A program made the position numbers and the translations under genes. This document shows, piece after piece, positions 23,201 to 34,620 of a stretch of DNA of 64,000 bases. Positions within the stretch are counted from its first letter, which is position 1. Each line of letters opens with the position of its first letter. This DNA is from Pseudisothecium myosuroides (Eukaryota > Streptophyta > Bryopsida > Hypnales > Lembophyllaceae). The notes beneath the pieces were generated by a model that was given only the letters and a program-made list of their open reading frames with translations, did no database searches and was not told the origin of the DNA. Where the stretch lies: assembly GCA_951799445.1 (NCBI GenBank), contig OX637290.1:25476987-25540986 (forward strand), read 5' to 3'.

Positions 23201-24849
23201 GAGGTTTGAAACACCTCAAGAGCTTGGAATTGGAATGCCATTCATACTATGACAAAAGATCGATGACTTTCATCTCAATTGTTGAACTGGGTTCCTTGTT
23301 GAAGCTGGGCTTTCTACGATGGTTGAGCATCCCATCAGATTCACCCTGCATTTACGAGATCGGACATTTGACAAACCTCCAAGTATTGGATTTAAAGGGA
23401 TGTGGCCGTTTACCAGATCTGAGCAGCCTCATTTCACTACGAGTGGCTTGTTTTCGTCACAATTTCTCGATAACAACCATCATCGGCTTGAGCTCGAATC
23501 ACACCAACTTACAGTTCTTGGATTTGAGCTCGTGTGAGGTGTTGCAGAGCTGCCCAGGTGTGGGTGATTTGGTTGCGTTGGAGGAACTTTGTCTCTATGG
23601 TTGTTTCCAGCTGAAGGAGGTACCCAACTTACAGAAGTTGAAACAGTTGCGGAACTTGCATGTGAACTCTTGCTTGTTATTGCAAGGCTTGTCGGGTTTG
23701 GGAGACTTGGTCAGTTTGTCCGTACTGCATGCTGCTCGGTGCCAGAGTCTTGTGGAGTTGCTGGATATGTGCAACCTCAGAAACTTGAGGATATTGAACC
23801 TATATTTTTGTAAACTCATCAAATCATTGCCAGGTTTAAATGAGTTGGTCTGTTTACAATCCCTCAACACGAGGGGTTGCAAGAATCTCACCCAGCTACC
23901 AGATATGCACAAGCTCACAAATCTGCACACTTTGGAGTGGGATCTGCATCGCCCTCTGCAATCAATTGCAGAATTAAGCAACTTGCTTTCTCTTCGGCAT
24001 CTGATTGTAGCAATTGATGAGCTGCATAATGGGCCTAACTTATGCAAGCTTACAAAGTTGGAAACGCTCCACATTGTTGGGTGGCAAGGCCAAGAGTTTT
24101 CAAGTCTAGCAGAGTTAGTGATGTTGGAATCCGTCGTTGTCTCCAATTGCAAGGGCGTGCGTGTATTGCTTGATCTCTAGAGATTATCAAGGTTGCGCAC
24201 TTTGGAATTCTTGAGGTGCGAGGTCGAGGATTTATCTGGTTTGATCAACTTGACCAGTTTGAAGGAATTGGTTATCACGGATTGTGACAAGTTGGAGGCG
24301 TTACCAGATCTGCGAAAGCTTGCCAGTCTAGAAGAGTTGAGGGTCAAGGGTTGTGCTCGTTTGAGGGATTTGCGTGGCATCCTTGGACTGCGGAACTTGA
24401 AATATCTGTTGGCGAATGGGCATCCGTGGCTTCATGAGAACCTCGGGCTAGACCTTCTTCGGATGACGGGTCTCCGCATTTTGAGTGTGTCTAACGGTGG
24501 ATTCAAAGACCTGCTAGGGCTCGCCGCTTGTTCCCAATTGCGCAGTTTGAATTGCAGCCAATGTCCCATCCAGGAGCTCCCAGATTTGTCGAACTTCCCT
24601 GAATTGTTCCATCTCAACGTGCGGGATTGCTTGAACTTAATGAAGTTGACCTGCACCGGGCCTTCAAGTCCGGAATTTCAGCATTTGGACATTCACGGGT
24701 GCATGAGGTTGCAAACTCTGCCGGATCTTACAAACTCATTGAAGATGCGATTGCTAATTGTTGCCAATAGTGGCGTGGTGCTCAATGCCCAACTCATTCA
24801 GGAGATGAAAGCACAATGGCCTTCCACTCGTTTGGTCACAGAAGGGTGA
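20254..24849 (+). pseudogene. TIR-NB-LRR resistance-type gene, copy 1, broken by three in-frame stops
   Basis: Five exons: 20254-20303, 20500-21079, 21277-21531, 21692-22348, 22885-24849 (1168 codons plus stop). Intron phases and exon sizes match copy 2. The TIR domain (about 25-190) keeps FLSHSGAQK, PIGEDFP and SKWPMLEL, in which Glu99 aligns with the catalytic glutamate of NADase TIRs. NB-ARC has P-loop GVGGIGKTT (234-242), kinase-2 VFLTIDNV (309-316), RNBS-B-like GSVVLVTA, HPLALQTLGEQLG, and MHDLW in exon 5 (536-540). About 15-20 LRRs of 23-24 residues follow. Stops: TGA at codon 400 (22004-22006; copy 2 has CGA), TGA at codon 494 (22286-22288; copy 2 TGG) and TAG at codon 946 (24178-24180; copy 2 CAG). 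Full-length function is lost, but a 399-residue TIR plus P-loop protein remains encodable. Confidence 0.9.
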
Positions 24850-25770
24850 AATTTCTAGAACTTCCTTTGTTGATTGGTGTGACTTCATCTCAGGCACATT
24901 ATGGCTTGAAAAATGAGATTCTTTTCCTGTGGAAAGAAATTGTTGTAGCTAGCCACGGTGGGTGGATTGAGCGTAGGCATCGCTGCATGTGTTCCCTTCG
25001 AACGGGGTTGAACTGATCTTATGTTTTTGCAAGAAACATCATCAGAATGCTTCTGAACGTCAAAACCCTAATCTTGGAGAATTGATATTTTAAATGGATC
25101 CATAGTTTTGGGCCAATTGAAGAGTCGAAAGTGAGCGAGACATATAAAGTTGTATACCCTTGAGTAACGCTCCTGTGCAATCACGTACGGACTTTATATC
25201 AACACTTTATATCAAGATTTAGATGTCCATTATGGAGATGAATGCAGATGGCCTGGGGGAGCTATGGAGCAAATTGCTAGAGGAGTTAAACTCATCTTGG
25301 TGCTACAGTGCCTTCCGATTTTGTCCCTCTGCAAATTCAGGGTCAGGAGTAAGCATTGGAATACGTTGCCCGCCACGCGTCCTGAGGCTCCTTGCCTTCT
25401 TGACATTCCCCTTTGAGACCAATCCCTTTCTCACCTCCGGCACTGCTTCCTATCTAACCCACTTACTAACATGGCCCAACTTTTCTCCCTCTCCTTCCAC
25501 AAGGCAACTCACTTGGAGCGCTTTTGTCTAGACAACAGCCTCCTAGCTGTGTTTGCATGCGCAATTCTTTCGACGAGCTTTTGACCCAACCTAGGCTTAC
25601 ACACTGTCATACAGCTCCGACACTGTTCAAAAATCCCTCTTTGTGTGTAACCCTTTGACTCAGAGTTGCAAGCGTCTGCCCTTTTTCCGCCCTGAGTCTC
25701 AAATGTGCCTAAACCTTACCATGCACAGTGAATGTTTCGGTAGGTACAAAGTCTTTGCAGTAACGCAAAC
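24850..25770 (+). other. TNL copy 1 downstream region
   Basis: Aligns with 48806-49809 of block copy 2. Copy 1 lacks about 100 bp present at 48862-48945. It includes a conserved pyrimidine-rich stretch (25380-25520). No coding assignment. In copy 2 the equivalent of 25452 reads CCCTATATAACCC, a possible TATA box that is mutated here. Confidence 0.5.
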
Positions 25771-26183
25771 TTACACTACTAGAAAAGGGGGCCCTAATCA
25801 ACTGAAAATCAATGCACTTACATTGATTACAACAAAAAAAAATTGGGCTCTGTTGATTTGGCAGTCCTCCAAACATCAATCAACATGATTTGGTTGATTT
25901 GAACAAAAAGAAAATTTGCTCAGTTGATTCGGCAATCCTCTCAACATCATTTTCATTTTCCCACATATTGTAATAGTAAGATAGGGCCGGCCAAAAATAA
26001 TTATTTAAAAGTATGCCAAAAAATAAATAAAATGAATAAGAAAAAATGTCAAATTTAGCAAAAAATTAAATGATCAAAATTTTGTAAAAAATAAAAATGT
26101 CCAATATTAGCGGGAAAGTCCAAAATAAAGTCCGATGACCATCTAAAATCAAGATATTCTATATGGCAAGGTGATGGACTTAT

Positions 26184-26945
26184 GGTGACTCCCAAAAATA
26201 ATTGGCTACTATATAAATTGTTTTAATAAACTAAAAAATTGGAAATATTAAGAGAAATTTTGACATGTTGTATAAAAGGGATTCTACCTTTATGTACAAT
26301 TTCACTTAGAATGGATTATATTTACACTTATTATTATTTGAGTGAAATTTTTATGGAAAAATAATTTTTTTGTGAAAAGTCAAAATGTCTCATTTCTTTT
26401 TATAGGAAGAATATGCATCTTGACTAGAATCACATACTACAAGATTCATGAATATTGGATTTTTATTGATTGATATCTTATTGATTAAAATTTGACTTTT
26501 TAATTTTTCACTCCATAAATTGCAAATATGTTTTTGATATATATAGTTATTTGATGTTATTTTGAATTTTTATTTTATTTTTTTCAATCTATGGAATGAA
26601 AAATGAAAAAATGAAAATTTTGAGGTCAAGTTTTAATCAATAAGATTTCAATCCATAAAATTCAATCAATAAAAATTTTAAATTCATGGAACTTATAATA
26701 TGTAATTCTAGTCAAGATGTATATTCTTCCTATAAAAAAAATGAGACATTTTGACTTTTCACAAAAAAATTATTTTTACATAAAAATTTCATTCAAATAA
26801 TAATAGGTCTAAGTATAGTCCACTCTAAGTGAAATTGTAGAATCCCTTTTGTACAACAATATGCCCAATTTTCACTTCACAATTCTAGTTTCTCAATTTA
26901 TGAGAGCAATTTATATGGTGGCTCCAACTACTACTAGGAGTCACC
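26184..26945. repeat. Foldback repeat inside the CACTA element
   Basis: The ends GGTGACTCC and GGAGTCACC are inverted. Arms of about 350 bp pair, for example GTCAAAATGTCTCATTT against AAATGAGACATTTTGAC and CTTGACTAGAAT against ATTCTAGTCAAG, around a short central segment near 26555. Possibly a separate element that jumped into the CACTA, or captured DNA. Confidence 0.85.
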
Positions 26946-27050
26946 GTTTTTCATTGACATTTAGTAAAAATGATAGTAGATAGGTTGTTTTTACAATGAA
27001 ATCCATTGTTCATCATGAATTATCAAAGAATATGGGATAATTTGAAGATG

Positions 27051-27490
27051 AGAGCTTGACCGCTCATTGTCAAAATGTAGGAATTGTGTGCAAAGTAGAA
27101 TTTCAAACCTCATTTTGTCATAGTAGAATATCTTTTTTCAAATCTTTTTGAACTAAAAAAAGTTGTGAAATCAAGCCAAATTTCAATTCCAAAAAACCGT
27201 TTGATGTTTCAAGCCTCCAATCAAAAGTTATGGACAAATTTCAAAGTGGGTGTTTGAAATTGTCAAAAAAAATGTCCTTTCTAACCCCTCTCTCAAATTT
27301 GTCCATAACTTTTAATTGGAGGCTTGAAATCTCAAAAGGATTTTTGGAGATGAAATTTAGATTCATTTTCTACAATAACTTAGTTCAAAGTTTTTTGAAA
27401 AAAGTAATTCTACAATGCCTAAATGAGGTCTGAAATTCTACTTAAACCACAATTTCTACTTTTGACTTAAGTATAAACGGTTGAGCTCCT
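27051..27490. repeat. Second foldback repeat inside the CACTA element
   Basis: Arms of about 200 bp. AGCCTCCAATCAAAAGTTAT near 27212 pairs with ATAACTTTTAATTGGAGGCT near 27306. The outer GAGCTTGACCG (27052) pairs with CGGTTGAGCTC (27478). The inner loop is about 60 bp. Confidence 0.8.
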
Positions 27491-28052
27491 ACTATTCCTC
27501 ACTCTTTACAAATCCCATATGGGTTGTCCTACCTCCTACCACCCCACTTGTATAAAGGCCTTGTCTTTCCCTCTCTTCAAACACCAAGGTAAGCTACATT
27601 CAAAGTTAAATTGGAATATATATTAAATTATTTGGAATGTAGTGGTGGATTTTGGCATTCAAAGCTGTATAGTAGTATATATTTATTTAATTATTTTGAA
27701 TATAATGTTGGATTTTTTAAAGTTAGATTTTAAATTTATGAATTTAATTTGGAAACTTTAATTAACTATTTAATATCAATTTGTTGATTGTTGACATGGC
27801 AATCTAATCCGTTTGGCCGTTCTAGTGACGTGGCAGTCTTGCCTCTGTGGCAAATTCAGCCTATGTGGTAGCTTACGTGGCAAATTATTGAATAATAATA
27901 ATAATTTTTTCACTGTGACCGAATCAAGATATAAAATCAACATAGAAGTGTTGATTATTGTCCGAATCAAAATGTCCTAATCCACTGTCCAAAATAACAT
28001 ATATTTTTTGATTTTTTTGTTGAATAGGACACTGAATTTTGTAGTAGTGTTA

Positions 28053-28720
28053 TACAGGCTAGCGTGGCCTCCATCTTTGGCTCTTCATATATGATTCATT
28101 CTCTGACAGATGGAAGATGATCCTTGATTTGCATTGAGACCACATTGATGTAGTAATATTTGTTAAACTGGTGCAGTGCCGTTTTTGGAGGTGTCTACTA
28201 CTTTGTTTCGGGAGGGGTGAGGTAGACATACGAGATCTATGCGTATAATATAGAGCATCTGGAGTGAAGACGAAGCTTGATTAGCATCATTTTGCTTGTG
28301 GTTATCACTTGCTTTTGATTGCGTCTATCTTGGGAAAGGAATTAGGATTTTTCAAGATCAACAGAGTTGACTTGTCTAGGATGGATGATTTAGTGGAGAG
28401 TGGTTTTTCTTCCAGCGAGTATTCTCTGGTGAATTGGGCTGCACTTGGATACTAGGACTGCATTCTTTCAGTTGCAAGATACATGTTCAAGGCGGTAGTC
28501 GATCTTCGTCCAGATCTTGAAGAGTTGAAGACCAGTTTCCTTTGATACGGGCTCATCAGAAAGCTTCAAGTCTGGCGCAAGGAATAGACGAGTTTTGACG
28601 TACAAGCAACCACCTAAGTTCCTTTTCTCGGTCGACATGGGCATGGATGTTGTTGTTTCATGGCTTCAATTTTTGTTGAGTTCTATAGTTGAAGCCCTTT
28701 TTCAACACAACGGAAAGTTT
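28053..28720 (+). other. Block copy 1, region distal to CACTA, with a decayed unidentified reading frame
   Basis: Collinear with 49813-50757. A plus-strand frame at about 28320-28545 reads coding-like (ASILGKELGFFKIN, then MDDLVESG, then KAVVDLRPDLEELKTSFL) but holds a TAG near 28453 and a TGA near 28543. I do not recognise the family. In copy 2 the same frame is interrupted by a small transposon. Confidence 0.35.
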
Positions 28721-28927
28721 TAAGCCTCGAAACATTTTAGTACAAAAAATTTAAGTTGAGAGGATTCAAACTCTATAAACCGAGGATTGCTAAGTTTGAA
28801 AAACTTACACTTTGAATCCTAGCATCTTACATTCTATAAGGTTAAAGTTTCTAAAAAAATTCCACTCATTCTTCTACAAGCCTTATGCAAGATATTGCGT
28901 TTGAATATCCAAGAAAATATTTTTTGG

Positions 28928-30503
28928 GGGTGATTGCAAGAAACACCTACTATTTTGGGTCACACTTTACGTGCTGATTTGTTTTTTGGCCATAACTTTT
29001 GTGTTTAGCCTCCAAATGATTCAAGATTTATAGGTAAGGTACTCATGACTATTGTACACCTTGCTTAAGGGTGATTGCAAGAAACACTTGTATTATTTTC
29101 CGTCACACGTTCAATGCGGAAGTTGTTTTGTGCCATAAGTATTGCAAAATTGATTGAATGAATATGAAATTCAAAAACAAGCTTTCTATAGCAATAGAAA
29201 ATGCACTTGAATTATTTCAATTTTTTCAAAATTGATTTAATAGGTGAAACTGAATTTTGAATATATGTCACACATGCAATTTTGGTGGTTTTTAGTACTA
29301 TCGAGTACCTTTTTTGAAGAGTTACATCATCAAATTTGGTAGGCTAGCTCTTCTAATAGAAATACACCTTCTCAAGAGAGGGATTTCCAAAAACATTTTT
29401 CAAGTGTGTTTTATATTGGCCTAAAGTGTGCTATATTCAGGTTGAATTTATATTGAATAAAAAATGTTTTCTTAGTTCTAACTTTGATCTTCCTACTATG
29501 ATCTTAGTCAGCAACAATGGCCACTTTTAAAATAAATTTTTAAAACTCATTTCCTAATTTTCAAAAATAAAAACGTGAAAGTCTCATTTTCTAAGGTAAA
29601 TTGTAGCATGTGGCTCAAAATAGTACTTCAGGGTACACAAAAAGATTCAATAGTACAGCTAGGGCTCGTAATACTTTCTATCTGCCAATGTAAATTGTTT
29701 TTTAATGGCAAATTAAGTATTTCCATCCATTTTTGTCATCCAATGATGAACATCACATGTTGTTAGAATAGTAAATTTGAAATCTAATTGACCATTCAAA
29801 TTTTATGTTCCATGCCCTTCAATAGTACTGAAGGTGACTCATAGTACAAAAAGTATTAAAAGTTCAAAAATGAAAAACGCAACAAATAGTACAAGTGTTT
29901 CTTGCAATCATCCCTAATTTTTTTGCAATTTTCAAAAATGTTTTACTATCCAAAAATAGCCCCTAATTTTATGTCACACTTGCTCATTTATGGGGGTTTA
30001 GTACTATTTAGTATCCAAAAAAATAAATTTCAAGCTGAAATTTCGAGGGGATGGTCTTCTAGTAGTCTTGTAGCTACTATTCAAAGAAATTTTAAAAATA
30101 GTTAACTGTATATGGTGTGGAAGTCTACAAAGTGAGCTTCTTTATGCTTGCATTTCAAAATATATAAAATACTACTTTGGTGGGTTTTTTGGTAAATGAC
30201 CATCTCCATAGAGTTGTTACAAATGGTCAATTTTTACTTTTTTATTTTGTTTTATTTTAACTAATTAAAACATTACGGTATCTATTTTCTTGAGATTTGA
30301 CACTAGTCTAGTTTTCTTACTAAGAGAATTTTCCTATGCTTTTTCTTTAGTGGTTATCTTTATTTTAAAGGTGTATACATGAGCCCTATTTTTAAAATTT
30401 TAAAATATATTCAGTTTGTTTTTAAATTTTAAAGTATTCTAGAAAGAATCATTAATATTGTTCAAAATGCAACCAAATCAACAGGTGTTCCTTGCAATCA
30501 CCC
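28928..30503. mobile_element. Harbinger-like TIR element, interrupted by a related element
   Basis: Termini are GGGTGATTGCAAGAAACAC (28928) and GGTGTTCCTTGCAATCACCC (30484-30503). It is collinear with the uninterrupted copy 52766-53491, except for the insertion at 29069-29914. No transposase. Confidence 0.8.
29069..29914. mobile_element. Inner Harbinger-like element, TSD TAA
   Basis: 846 bp with ends GGGTGATTGCAAGAAACACT and AGTGTTTCTTGCAATCATCC, flanked by TAA at 29066-29068 and 29915-29917. The uninterrupted relative (near 52910) reads TTGCCTAATTT at this point, a clean empty site. A TAA/TTA target duplication is typical of PIF/Harbinger. Confidence 0.82.
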
Positions 30504-30809
30504 TTTCATTGTAGTTTTTTACACTAGAAATGGCAATTTTGGAGCATTTTTGTAATAAAATAGAATCACAATCCTTTTGGAGTTAATAATTGAATGCTAT
30601 TTTGGATTGTAGCACATTTCTAGTTATATCTTTGCACAAGTATATTATTTTCATCAAGTTAATCATATAAAAAGGTCATCTTCTCAAGATTCAAGAATTG
30701 TATTGAATGAATGATTGAGAAGGAGATGAGAAATTATTTAGTCAAATAATTGGCTTGGAGCACTCTATTCATCATCAACGATGTGGATGGCATTACAAGT
30801 TATGCCAAT

Positions 30810-30944
30810 CACTAGTAGAAAACATAGCAAGAAACATGGTTGGTTAGACCAAGCATGGGCTTGGTCTATTTTATCAAAACATGGCAAATTTAACCAAGTG
30901 TGGATCTGAACACTTGGTGTAACCAAACATATTTTCCACTATTG
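30810..30944. mobile_element. 135-bp CACTA-type MITE
   Basis: Ends CACTAGTAGAAAA and TTTTCCACTATTG, flanked by AAT on both sides (30807-30809, 30945-30947). Inside are two short hairpins (AGACCAAG...CTTGGTCT and ACCAAGTG...CACTTGGT). At 135 bp it is extremely small for this superfamily. Confidence 0.65.
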
Positions 30945-31160
30945 AATGATTCATTGCTTTCTTATGAGAATATATTTGAGGTTTAATTTGGCTTGATTTA
31001 GCATGACTTTATTCTGAATTTTTTTATAGCATTGTTATGAGAAAGAGGGATACCAATATTGCTCAAGAATGTCATGCGTTAAAGAAATATTTTTTGTTGG
31101 CTTTTTGCTTTTAATGAGCATTGTAGTGGTTGTCATATTATTACAGTTAAAGGATTTTAA

Positions 31161-32066
31161 TCCCTAAAGGACTATTTGTCCCTTTGGGGGAACAAATGGG
31201 ATTTTGGACAGGTACCTCTAGTCCCAATTTTTGTCTTGATTTTTAAAATCTGTTTTTGAAGATATAAATTTGATTAGCTTTGCAAATTATTTTTTTTTAA
31301 TCGGTGATGGGGAACAAAAGTTAGGCCCAAATAAGCTTAAGACAGGGGAGAGGGGGCAACAAAATAAAATTCTAAAATTCTAAATTTTATTTATTTTTCA
31401 ATAAATTATATTTTAGTATATATAAAAAGATTTGATTCACTCCATTTGGATTTGTTATGAGAAAGTTATGGACAATCTTGTTTTTTAGGCAATTAGAGCA
31501 TCTTCTTGAAAAATTAACTTGTAGGATCTATTTCTAAATGTAAATTTTACAATTTTTCAAGTAAAAAGTTTCCATATGGTTTATTTTGCTTGCTAAAATA
31601 GTCTCAGCATTGGTATGAGTGCATTTTAGTTCCATCTTAGAGATATTAACAATTTCGATTTTCCTTTTAGTTTGTACCTACTTCTACTTCATAACTTTTT
31701 AAAGAATAAAAATTAAGTTTTTTGAATTCTTTTTTTTCCTAGACTCTCAACTCAATTCTCTACTATAAAAATTTAAAGCTCAAAACTTTGTAGTACAAAA
31801 ATTTTAAGTTAAGAAGGTTCAAAGTCAAACAATTTAGTCCCACAATGTGTTGAAAAACTTGTTTTTTTCACTTTAAACGTAGATATCCTGCAATCTGTGC
31901 GGTCAAATAAATTCAAATTTTTTTCCAACATTTTTATACTAGTTAGGTATAAGATCCTACAATTAGAGGTGCAAAAAAAACAATTTTCAAATTTTTTTAT
32001 TCTTTACTATAGAAATGGTAGTTTCGAGTGCTTTTTGGCAGAAAAAAGGCTTCGGTTCTTTAGGAG
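31161..32066. mobile_element. piggyBac-like non-autonomous element flanked by TTAA
   Basis: 906 bp starting TCCCTAAAGG and ending TTCTTTAGGAG, with TTAA at 31157-31160 and 32067-32070. The paralogous segment in block copy 2 (53640-53600 on the minus strand) lacks it and reads GGATTTTAGTCTATAAATG. No coding capacity. Confidence 0.75.
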
Positions 32067-32070
32067 TTAA

Positions 32071-33277
32071 TTTGTAAATATTGTAGATGCCAAGAAGTAG
32101 CCAATAGGTGACTTTTGTGGTTACTGTAGGGATGAAGAATGCATTTATTGGTCTACTTATTAGATTGTTTTTGGCAAAATACCTGGGATGGTGATAGGTT
32201 TCATCCCTTCAAAGTGAATTGCTAGATTCATTTTTATATATATATGTGCATTGACCTAGCTAGTTCTTTCAGATATTAAGCAATGAAAAAGTTAACTCAT
32301 ACATTATGGAAATCTAGAGCCTTCTACTATTTTCCATTGCTTGTGAAGAGGACCTATCTTACGCACAGACCTTGCAAAGACCATATCTATCACCAACTAA
32401 AGGTTCTTTCTCAAAAATGATTTGTTTTTTGGACCAAAAGATGCATTTATCGTTTCTATCAATGAGGTGGTAAGAGACCATGCACTAATTAAACAGGCAT
32501 GAATCGGACCAGGCACAACGAAAACGCCCTATAGGATGGCCACGCTAGCTAAGCCGAACGAGTGGTTTGCGAGAAGCAGCAAGCTTGTGATATGCTTCTC
32601 ATTTTTGATTGATACTTTGGGTACTAATTTAGGACATCACCACAGTTGCCTCGCCAAAGAGGAGGGCCAGAGAGGCTCTTGGCAAGGCTGCTAAGGAGCC
32701 TGAGCTTGAAAAGGCAGGTGGTGTCTTACTCTAGCCGCGCCATTGGGACTCGCCATCCAAAATTGGCACGCAACCCAAAAATTTGTCCCTTCGCCTCATC
32801 AGCATTGATGGCTTTGTTAGGCCAATTGTTTGGTCAGATTATTTTTAATTGGAAAGAATTCAATTGAATCTCATTGTCTTGGGGTTGATATCTTGGAACA
32901 TGTACCACAATGAGCATAGCGAACCACGCCAGAAGTACACCACTTGCCAATGCCCTTGCCAAAAAATAACGTACGTAGGCATTATTTACTGTTTGGCGAG
33001 CCTACCATGGGGCACTTCCACAGCCCTAGCTGCCCATTCAGCGTGTTGAGCCGCTTTGAAGTACAACTGTGGCAATGCTCTTACCTCTTTCTCGGCAAAA
33101 GATGGTTCAACATGCAAAGGAATTCACTTTGATGAAATCACTACTCCACTCAGACTTACTACATAGAAAGTAACTTGCATACAATAATATAATGAAGACA
33201 TAGCAGGCGGTACTTACTTATTCCATAGGATAAAGTTAAACAAAGATCCTCATCAACCTACTGTCCCTACTGTATAG
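32071..33277 (+). other. Block copy 1 segment without identified gene
   Basis: Parallels 53.8-54.75 kb (for example GGACCAAAAG.TGCATT, ATCAATGAGG.GGTAAGAGA, CATAGGATAAAGTTAAA). Short frames do not stay open in both copies. Confidence 0.6.
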
Positions 33278-33280
33278 GGT

Positions 33281-33381
33281 AACAACCAAGTGGGAAGGCC
33301 TTACGCAAATGAGGGATTCATCGAGGCTGGCAGGCCGAGGGTGGGCCCTTAATTTGCTTAAGGCCTTCCCACAAGGTTGTT
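33281..33381 (+). ncRNA. miRNA-precursor-like hairpin (candidate)
   Basis: Arms 33281-33310 and 33352-33381 pair over 30 nt with about three mismatches, around a 41-nt loop. The core GTGGGAAGGCCTTA pairs with TAAGGCCTTCCCAC. It lies inside about 300 bp (33278-33585) that is absent from block copy 2, so it could instead be a small foldback transposon. Without small-RNA data this is only a structural candidate. Confidence 0.35.
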
Positions 33382-34019
33382 GCCTGGCGTAAAGACGCAA
33401 CAATGACTATTTCTTTCCACTACGCCACTCAATGTGTTAAGAGCTCATGTGAACAACAAAAAGAAATGAAGATAAAAGAAAAAGAAATTTTTGAGTGTAA
33501 AATGCCATTTGCTCATTGTAAGGCGGTCTTACACGTCAGGTAAGGCACCATCCGCTCCTTTAGTAAAGTCGTTTCCGGGTCTTTACGACTGCGGAATAAT
33601 AATAGGATTATCTTTGCTTAACCCATCAATAAGGACCGTAGTCAATTTGGAGGGCGGGCAACCCGTTTTTCGTTCCTCCTGATAAATGGAAAAAACTACA
33701 AACAAAAAACGCGTTCCGGAGATCTGACCGTGCGGATGCGCTTGGTGGTTGGTGTTTCTATCGACTTTGTGAAATTCAAGGCCAAAATTTGGTCGGAGGT
33801 GTGATTTTGTAATACATTTGATGAAGATTCTGTAGAACTTTGGCTCAATCACTTGGCCAACCAAGTTTTGCAAGTGGGGATTTCTAGATTCCTTGTAACT
33901 TAACTGTAGATCCCACAATTGAATTTATATTAGTGCTCATTATTCACTGTTTTCAACGCCTCCGCTACAGTTGTGGACAGAGACTTTGTCCGACAGCTGC
34001 TCTGAAGACTTAGTAAGTT

Positions 34020-34620
34020 AAAACATGTTCCTACAAAAATGGCAAGGAATAATAGTTAATTTTTGATAGTTTTCAAACTCTTAAAAATTAATTTTTACCT
34101 TTAAATAGCATGAAGACTAGGGTTTGTCTATGAAAAAGAACATAATTGTGACAAATTGTAGAAGATGTGGTATTGAATATGGCTTCTTCAACCTTTCTTA
34201 TTTTTGAATCAAAAGATAAGATATTAAGCATGAAGATTAGAAATGATCCATACAAGTCAAATTTCAAAAAATATTTATAGATCTCTTTCATTTGAAGCAA
34301 TTTTGAATCAAATTCATTTGGAAATTTGCTAAAATACAATTTCTATCCATAGCAACAATTTTTTAATGATTGGCTAAAATTATAGTTTCCATTGATTTGT
34401 GTAAAATGGCAAAAGATTTAAGGATGAAAATAACAAAGCTTTTCCTTTGGAGGTCCTTTGATATTAAATTTCTATAATCTAGACAATATTGAACACTTTT
34501 GTGCTATTTTTCTTGCAGAAATCTCTTGACTATAGATATCTCAATTTGAATAAATAATTCAAAGATATTCCAATCTGGTATGCATTTAAAAAATTAAAAA
34601 CTTTAAAAAAAATTCCCTCT
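34020..34620. repeat. Dispersed repeat shared with 57050-57600
   Basis: Shares AATAGTTAATTTTTG, CCTTTAAATAGCAT and AATATGGCTTCTTCAACCTT, plus GATTAGAAATGATCCATA. Direct orientation, AT-rich, non-coding. Confidence 0.75.

Larger units (their letters stand above)
25774..28049. mobile_element. Non-autonomous CACTA (EnSpm/CMC) transposon with 3-bp TSD
   Basis: 2276 bp bounded by CACTACTAGAAAA (25774-25786) and TTTTGTAGTAGTG (28037-28049, reverse complement CACTACTACAAAA), flanked by TTA at 25771-25773 and 28050-28052. The paralogous site in block copy 2 is empty (CGCAAACTTATACGG, TTA at 49810-49812). Subterminal repeats typical of the superfamily are visible: GGCAGTCCTCC and GGCAATCCTCT at the left, and several (G)TGGCA motifs at 27795-27890. 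No transposase frame is present. The interior carries two foldback repeats. Confidence 0.95.
28723..30582. mobile_element. TTAA-type element, 5'-truncated, carrying nested Harbinger-like elements
   Basis: The right end CCTTTTGGAG is followed by TTAA (30583-30586). The interior matches other members (the TTTAAG...TTTAGTACAAAAA block, also at 31790 and 52590). The left terminus is missing relative to the copy starting at 50856. It contains the nested elements at 28928-30503. Confidence 0.65.
18060..34010 (+). repeat. Duplicated block, copy 1
   Basis: Collinear with 42390-55045 apart from insertions and deletions. Shared parts are the upstream module, TNL exons and introns 1-4, the downstream region (24850-25770 and 28050-28720 against 48806-49830 and 49813-50757), and the 32.1-34.0 kb segment against 53.8-55.0 kb. 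Copy 1 alone carries the SINE-like insertion, the CACTA element and the TTAA-flanked element at 31161. It lacks the DNA matching about 50760-52570. Confidence 0.88.

Noticed and set aside
25774..28049. CRISPR-like or phage-like repeat array
   Set aside because: The repeats are transposon subterminal and foldback repeats in a plant nuclear context, with no spacers of constant size.
32646..32867. Small plus-strand gene at 32.65-32.87 kb
   Set aside because: The paralogous segment near 54.5 kb does not keep this frame, and the peptide resembles nothing known.
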